NCBI GenBank assembly: GCA_027578915.1
Contig: JANBTT010000003.1
Span: forward strand, 1-64,000
Reading direction: 5' to 3'
Source of the DNA: Coemansia sp. RSA 1200
Taxonomy: Eukaryota > Kickxellomycota > Kickxellomycetes > Kickxellales > Kickxellaceae
DNA: 64,000 bases
The notes beneath the pieces are model-generated. The model made no database searches. It was not told where the DNA came from and saw only the letters and a program-made list of their open reading frames with translations. The first letter of the stretch is position 1. Each line of letters opens with the position of its first letter. Shown here in pieces: positions 60,801-64,000 of the stretch. A program made the translations under genes and the position numbers.

Positions 60801-63383
60801 AACCATCAGCTGGCCCTTAGTAAGCCTCATCTCTCCCAGCAGTGCCATCAGCATCGATGTCTTGCCAGAACCTGTTGGACCAGCAATGATGCTGAGTTTC
60901 CCTACTGGGAAGCTGGCTGTTAGCTGCTGTAACTGGAATGTGGCTGCGTCCTCTTCACCTGAATCAACATCTGACATCGCTGCTGTGTCTGCTACACCAG
61001 TGCTTGCCTCAGCCAGCAATGGCTCGACAGTAGTAGCTTCATATGACCCTATTTCTGATTCTGTAGAGCGTACATTTAACTGACTCACATTTCTGCCACC
61101 GATTCTGCCACTGCTTCCGCCAGCTTGCTGCCAGCTAAACGACGCATCGATAAATCCGATATCTGTGGCACCAACGACCTCAGCATAGCTTGGTCGCCGT
61201 CTCCCAACAACAACTCCGCTATGTGCCTTGCGTGTCAGACGCGTCAGCTCATATTTAGGCGTGTCTTCTTCTGTCAGGAACTTTGCAACCCGATCAACCG
61301 AAACCTTGGCTTGCAAACAGAATGAAAAGAAATCGGGAAGCTGGTCCATAGGCCCTCTCAGTGTTTTAAAGAGCGCAAGTGCTGTGAATGCCACAGACGC
61401 CGTTAATGGACGGCCCATTACCGTTGTGTGCACGCCAAATGTAGCCAACGTGACAAAAACAGGCGCCATAAAAAAGAGCATAATCGAACATGTCAGAACC
61501 AGATAGCGTTTGCGCAAAACACTCAGCTCACACCCACGAACACTGGCAATCTGCTTTTCAAACTGGGGTTCCCAGCCAAAGAACTTGATGATGCGCACGC
61601 CTTGCAGGATCTCGTTCATCATGCCCATCCGGCGATCGCTGGCCTTCATCAGCTGGTTCTGGAACACGCTCCACACCGAAACAAGGTACCATTGCAGAGG
61701 AACAAGCATGATGATTGCGCACAGTCCAGCAAGCGATGCTACTCCCAAAAGCTGGTAGAGCATCACCATGGTTATAACCATTTCGGCTGGTAGCTGGTAA
61801 AGAAAATGGAGGTAGGCCGAGACCTCGGAGATCTTGTGTGCATCAACCGCCATCAGATTAGTGATCTTTCCTACTGATGTTGTTGATGTGTTTTCAGAGC
61901 CGCCGTCGTCGCCTGTGTCACCTCCATTCACCACATCCTGGTCACCCTTTCTTGAGGAGCTGCCGTCAGAATCATCTCTGGCTGCCACAGATGAAGATGA
62001 AGATGAAGAAGAGGACGTAGTAGAGGTGGAGCTGCTGCTTTCGCTACTTGCTGCATCTCTACGACGCAAGCTCTTTGTATAAACTTCACCAATGACAATG
62101 GCCTTTATATGCATCCCGATCTTGCGTCCAATCCACAATGCCTGGCTTTGGCACACCGTGGATATTGTGCCTCCACCTAAAAGCCCAGCAACACACCAAA
62201 AGGCTTGTTCGCGCGTGTATATTGTGTCGTCTTCCATATAAGCAAGGATGCGCTTCAGCAAGAATGGGCCAGTGAATATGAATACTGTGTTCACAAGCGT
62301 CCACAAGCACTGCAATGCCAAACGATAGCGAAAATACCAGAACAAACGGCGAGTTAAACTCCGAGTGTCCCTGCCGTGTGTTCGAATGTATGCCTGGTTC
62401 TCGCGGTTCCACCTGGCGCACACGTATGCGGAGCGATCCTCTGGCATAACATCGTACACATCGCTTGGCTCAAGCGAGCGCTTGTATCCAAGCCAGATCA
62501 TAGGATCCATCCACGAAAAGAACAGAAGCTGGGCAATCGACGCCGTCATTTCGGGTGCAGGCGGGTTTCTGCTTGAAGCGCCGACGGGCGTATTGGACGG
62601 CAGACCGTGCCTTCGCCGCTGTTGTGTGAAGCTTGCAAAGAAAAGAACGCCAGCAGCAGCAGCCATCGCGATGGGTATCTTTGGAAAAGCGTTGATCTCT
62701 TCTCGCGAGTACGCCAGAAGAGCTGTGCGCATCTTTATAGCATCAACAGCAAACCCAACCGTATACACAAAACGAAGATGGGGCGACGGCGATGGCCAGC
62801 GCAAGTCTGGGCGGTAGAAAATATAGACGCACAGAACCACCGCCCATAGCCACAGAAGGACCTCAAACACGCTTGTTTCGCCTTTGCCATTGTCTCCAAA
62901 CAGAAGAACAGCCCAGAGAAGCTGGAGAGCAGAAAGAGACACAAGGATCGTGTCACGAATTGAAATTGGCTGCTGGCCCTGTGATGGGGGCACATCATCG
63001 ATTGCTTTATCTCTGCCATCGTCACTGCTGTCATCACTAGAACTGCTGCTGGAGTGCCAGCCATCCCATTCTGTTGTTTGTGCTTCGGAATTTATGGATC
63101 CATAGCTGCTTGATGTGCTTGTAGAACCTCCGCCTTGTCTGTTGTTGTGTAACTGCGCTTTGCCTTGAATTAGTGGCAGATAGCCGAGTCTATTAGTGCT
63201 TGGTCTATGAGTTCTCTGCCGGCGAGCACGCAGTGTTACCAAAGCTGCAATGACAACTGATACCACAACAACAATTGCCGGAACAAGTGACTCTATAAAC
63301 AGTTCCCGGAAGCACGGATCAAAGTCATCCCTGTGCCAAGGGTGTTTCCATGGAATGGATCTGCATTTGCCGAGATCCTCCAT
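57852..63383 (-). CDS. ABC transporter, subfamily C (MRP/Ycf1-like)
   Basis: The 1843-residue protein is a full-length ABCC exporter with an extra N-terminal membrane domain (TMD0). The start is a true ATG, and the first residues (WHRDDFDPCFRELFIESLVP) match the luminal N-terminus of MRP proteins. NBD1 has Walker A GPTGSGKTS (about 830), signature LSGGQKQRI (about 945) and Walker B MDDCLSAVD (about 968), with the usual Asp in place of the catalytic Glu. NBD2 has GRTGAGKST (about 1570), FSQGQRQLI (about 1725) and ILDEATASVD (about 1746), with its Glu. Relatives pump glutathione conjugates, bile acids or metal complexes into the vacuole. Two Ser/Thr/Asp-rich inserts stand out: one in TMD1 (near plus 61900-62050) and a Ser/Ala-rich one in NBD2 just before the signature (plus about 58240-58410). 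The substrate is unknown. Confidence 0.95.
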   Translation of the reverse strand: MEDLGKCRSIPWKHPWHRDDFDPCFRELFIESLVPAIVVVVSVVIAALVTLRARRQRTHRPSTNRLGYLPLIQGKAQLHNNRQGGGSTSTSSSYGSINSEAQTTEWDGWHSSSSSSDDSSDDGRDKAIDDVPPSQGQQPISIRDTILVSLSALQLLWAVLLFGDNGKGETSVFEVLLWLWAVVLCVYIFYRPDLRWPSPSPHLRFVYTVGFAVDAIKMRTALLAYSREEINAFPKIPIAMAAAAGVLFFASFTQQRRRHGLPSNTPVGASSRNPPAPEMTASIAQLLFFSWMDPMIWLGYKRSLEPSDVYDVMPEDRSAYVCARWNRENQAYIRTHGRDTRSLTRRLFWYFRYRLALQCLWTLVNTVFIFTGPFLLKRILAYMEDDTIYTREQAFWCVAGLLGGGTISTVCQSQALWIGRKIGMHIKAIVIGEVYTKSLRRRDAASSESSSSTSTTSSSSSSSSSVAARDDSDGSSSRKGDQDVVNGGDTGDDGGSENTSTTSVGKITNLMAVDAHKISEVSAYLHFLYQLPAEMVITMVMLYQLLGVASLAGLCAIIMLVPLQWYLVSVWSVFQNQLMKASDRRMGMMNEILQGVRIIKFFGWEPQFEKQIASVRGCELSVLRKRYLVLTCSIMLFFMAPVFVTLATFGVHTTVMGRPLTASVAFTALALFKTLRGPMDQLPDFFSFCLQAKVSVDRVAKFLTEEDTPKYELTRLTRKAHSGVVVGRRRPSYAEVVGATDIGFIDASFSWQQAGGSSGRIGGRNVSQLNVRSTESEIGSYEATTVEPLLAEASTGVADTAAMSDVDSGEEDAATFQLQQLTASFPVGKLSIIAGPTGSGKTSMLMALLGEMRLTKGQLMVPGAMFNADVVLGGNPLDPFSVHESVAYVAQQAWLLNDTIRGNITFGMPYDEQRYKEVVRMCALARDLEILEAGDMTEVGERGVALSGGQKQRICLARAVYSPARHVIMDDCLSAVDAHTAKHLYESCLMSPHMAERTRILVTHAVGLTIKGSSMVVVMQDGRIAASGTPVEVLQSGRLSEETLREADEEQQNAASRAEESSAAKGKAAATVEDMVDRRFDGSSKKTGPGIAGSAKGAKAAASKTDNDSGSNSNSELRGKLTTEEGWSHGHVQWSVYSAYFKASGGTVFWAALIMMFLVKQGLMVAQDWWLREWAASYSNDSGTGRSATLYAVAVSSLHPLAGSDTAGNGLSLSHAALLSQRYSLQGLAQQQQWHKGNNTQHYSGFDGGHSNGDVDLGYFIGVYALIAIASIVLIFGQSLVQFWASLRASKRLHEQLLHTILRAPVRFFDTTPVGRLINRFSKDMETIDQALSSSLAIFLTELISAAAILVVIAVITPAFTLGAVLVAGIYWVIGTLYLATSRELKRFESVTKSPIYTQFGETLNGVSTIRAYGQETRFQKANYRRVDDNIRSFIYMWGANRWLSIRVDLVGACVSFMAGLLALTATGRMDAGLAGLSLAYALNFTEHVLWVVRFYSVNEMNLNSVERVVEYLDVDPEAPVSIPDMMPPADWPTDGRISVEGLVLRYAENLPPVIRGVSFTVSPREKVGIVGRTGAGKSTLTLAMFRFMEASAGRIVIDGIDISKIGVGDLRSRLTIIPQDPVLFTGTIRSNLDPFGEHGDDELWLALRRAHLLGDEEADRHAASSARSRSGVGLAGSSRASIASSAGAAADACGGSARLSGSRAAGLGRTISGLEMAVMEGGSNFSQGQRQLIALARALVKRTRVIILDEATASVDFDTDARIQTTIRTEFVESTLLCIAHRLRTVVDYDKVLVLDHGEVVEYDTPFNLLQKRDGLFRHMCLKSGEHDHLFAAADRKHQSSS

Positions 63384-64000
63384 ACCCGAACCAGAAGTTA
63401 TAATCCCTATAAACGCAGAGTAGCAAACGCTAGCCGTTTTGGATGAGTATTATAATATAGTGTTTGCTGCAAAGATATGAATTACGTCTATGAAAAATGG
63501 AGACAACAGTTTCTGCAACTATTTTCTTCAAAGCAATGAATTAAAGAACGATCCACAACACAGTCGTATGCGGTGATGGTTACCTTGCAAAGATGGCGAG
63601 AGTATCCTATGGTTCACGGTTTTTTGAAAATAGTTTAATAAAAGTAGGGAAAATCGATGCTTAAAAGAAGCGATTGCACAAAAGTTTTGTTTTTTTTTTT
63701 GCTCACCTACTTTTTAATGGAATACAAGTGCCTAATCCCAAAAAGACCAAAAATGTAGCTCTTATTCTCTGTGTTTTTAAAAAATTGTTGAAATGGATAA
63801 AGTTATGCCGATGTATGCGGAGATTCCTTGTTTTTAATTTTTGGTTCCGATACAAATATTATTCTATGAAGAAAAGATAGCGATATCCCAAGAGATGAAA
63901 ATAAATGCAGAGAAAAGACAGACAAGAGAAAAGATCTGTAAACGCTACTGATAAAAGAAGCATGAAAACATCCAACGACACACGAACACCAGCCAGACAC
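63384..64000. other. Region upstream of the ABC transporter, to the window edge
   Basis: This AT-rich flank contains a T run near 63690. The 65-68 codon frames near the edge have no recognisable features. A gene could begin beyond the window, but none is supported here. Confidence 0.45.
63449..63461 (-). promoter_or_regulatory. TATA-like element of the ABC transporter
   Basis: On the minus strand this reads CTATATTATAAT, about 70 bases before the ATG, a suitable core-promoter position. Position and motif only. Confidence 0.3.

Noticed and set aside
1..64000. Secondary-metabolite or other functional gene cluster
   Set aside because: The transporters and transcription factors are not accompanied by a synthase, and neighbours are unrelated housekeeping genes.

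Overview
The window is nuclear DNA from a fungus. Evidence: GATA and Zn2Cys6 transcription factors, a Dbf2/Sid2 kinase, fungal-type steryl-ester lipase, Urb2/Npa2 and a DUF2011-like protein, with GT-AG introns, AATAAA-type 3' signals and no operons. Genes are mostly intronless, and many proteins carry long Ser/Gln/Ala-rich disordered segments. A five-TOG XMAP215 protein and a queuine tRNA-ribosyltransferase sit beside typically fungal regulators. This points to an early-diverging lineage such as Kickxellomycotina (Coemansia-like) rather than yeast; that placement is inference, not something the sequence proves.

Layout. 1-9.5 kb: GATA factor (+), an unrecognised disordered protein (-), a vacuolar AVT-type amino acid transporter (+), a Dbf2/Sid2-type NDR kinase (-). 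10.5-23.7 kb: the XMAP215/Stu2 microtubule polymerase (+), divergent from the kinase, and a large Urb2/Npa2 ribosome-biogenesis protein (-). 24.4-31.5 kb: a DHA2-type MFS transporter (+), cytosolic isoleucyl-tRNA synthetase (+), QTRT1 (-). 31.4-34.2 kb: no gene supported. 34.2-42.3 kb: a large Zn2Cys6 factor (+), a membrane-anchored, probably mitochondrial NDP kinase (-), Sem1/Dss1 (+), a membrane-anchored 2H phosphoesterase (-), a small unknown protein (-). 43.9-48.3 kb: Ran GTPase (+), a DUF2011-like RGG protein (-), a steryl-ester/acid lipase (-). 49.9-52.5 kb: a CorA/Mnr2-like transporter (+) with a GIN instead of GMN motif. 53.9-63.4 kb: an Ala/Glu repeat protein (-), the U6 snRNA exonuclease USB1 (-), an ABCC/MRP transporter (-).

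Several gene models were rebuilt by eye. Six genes (XMAP215, IleRS, the Zn2Cys6 factor, Sem1, Ran, USB1) have one intron each, always near the 5' end. In each the join restores the expected family sequence: it completes the Zn2Cys6 cysteine spacing, the Ran KYIATIG block, the Sem1 DWNEDDEDK block and the USB1 LVDY N-terminus. Four genes have their first ATG downstream of the longest open frame, because those frames begin at GTG or TTG.

The genes are mainly housekeeping (translation, tRNA modification, RNA processing, nuclear transport, proteasome, mitosis) plus membrane transport. They form no evident pathway cluster, and I see no mobile element, CRISPR array, rRNA or convincing tRNA gene. 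I do not see a clearly new biological system. The most worthwhile observations are the GIN-motif CorA protein with its His-Glu-Gly repeat, the five-TOG polymerase, the hidden USB1 first exon, the membrane-anchored NDP kinase and the strong 5' bias of introns.
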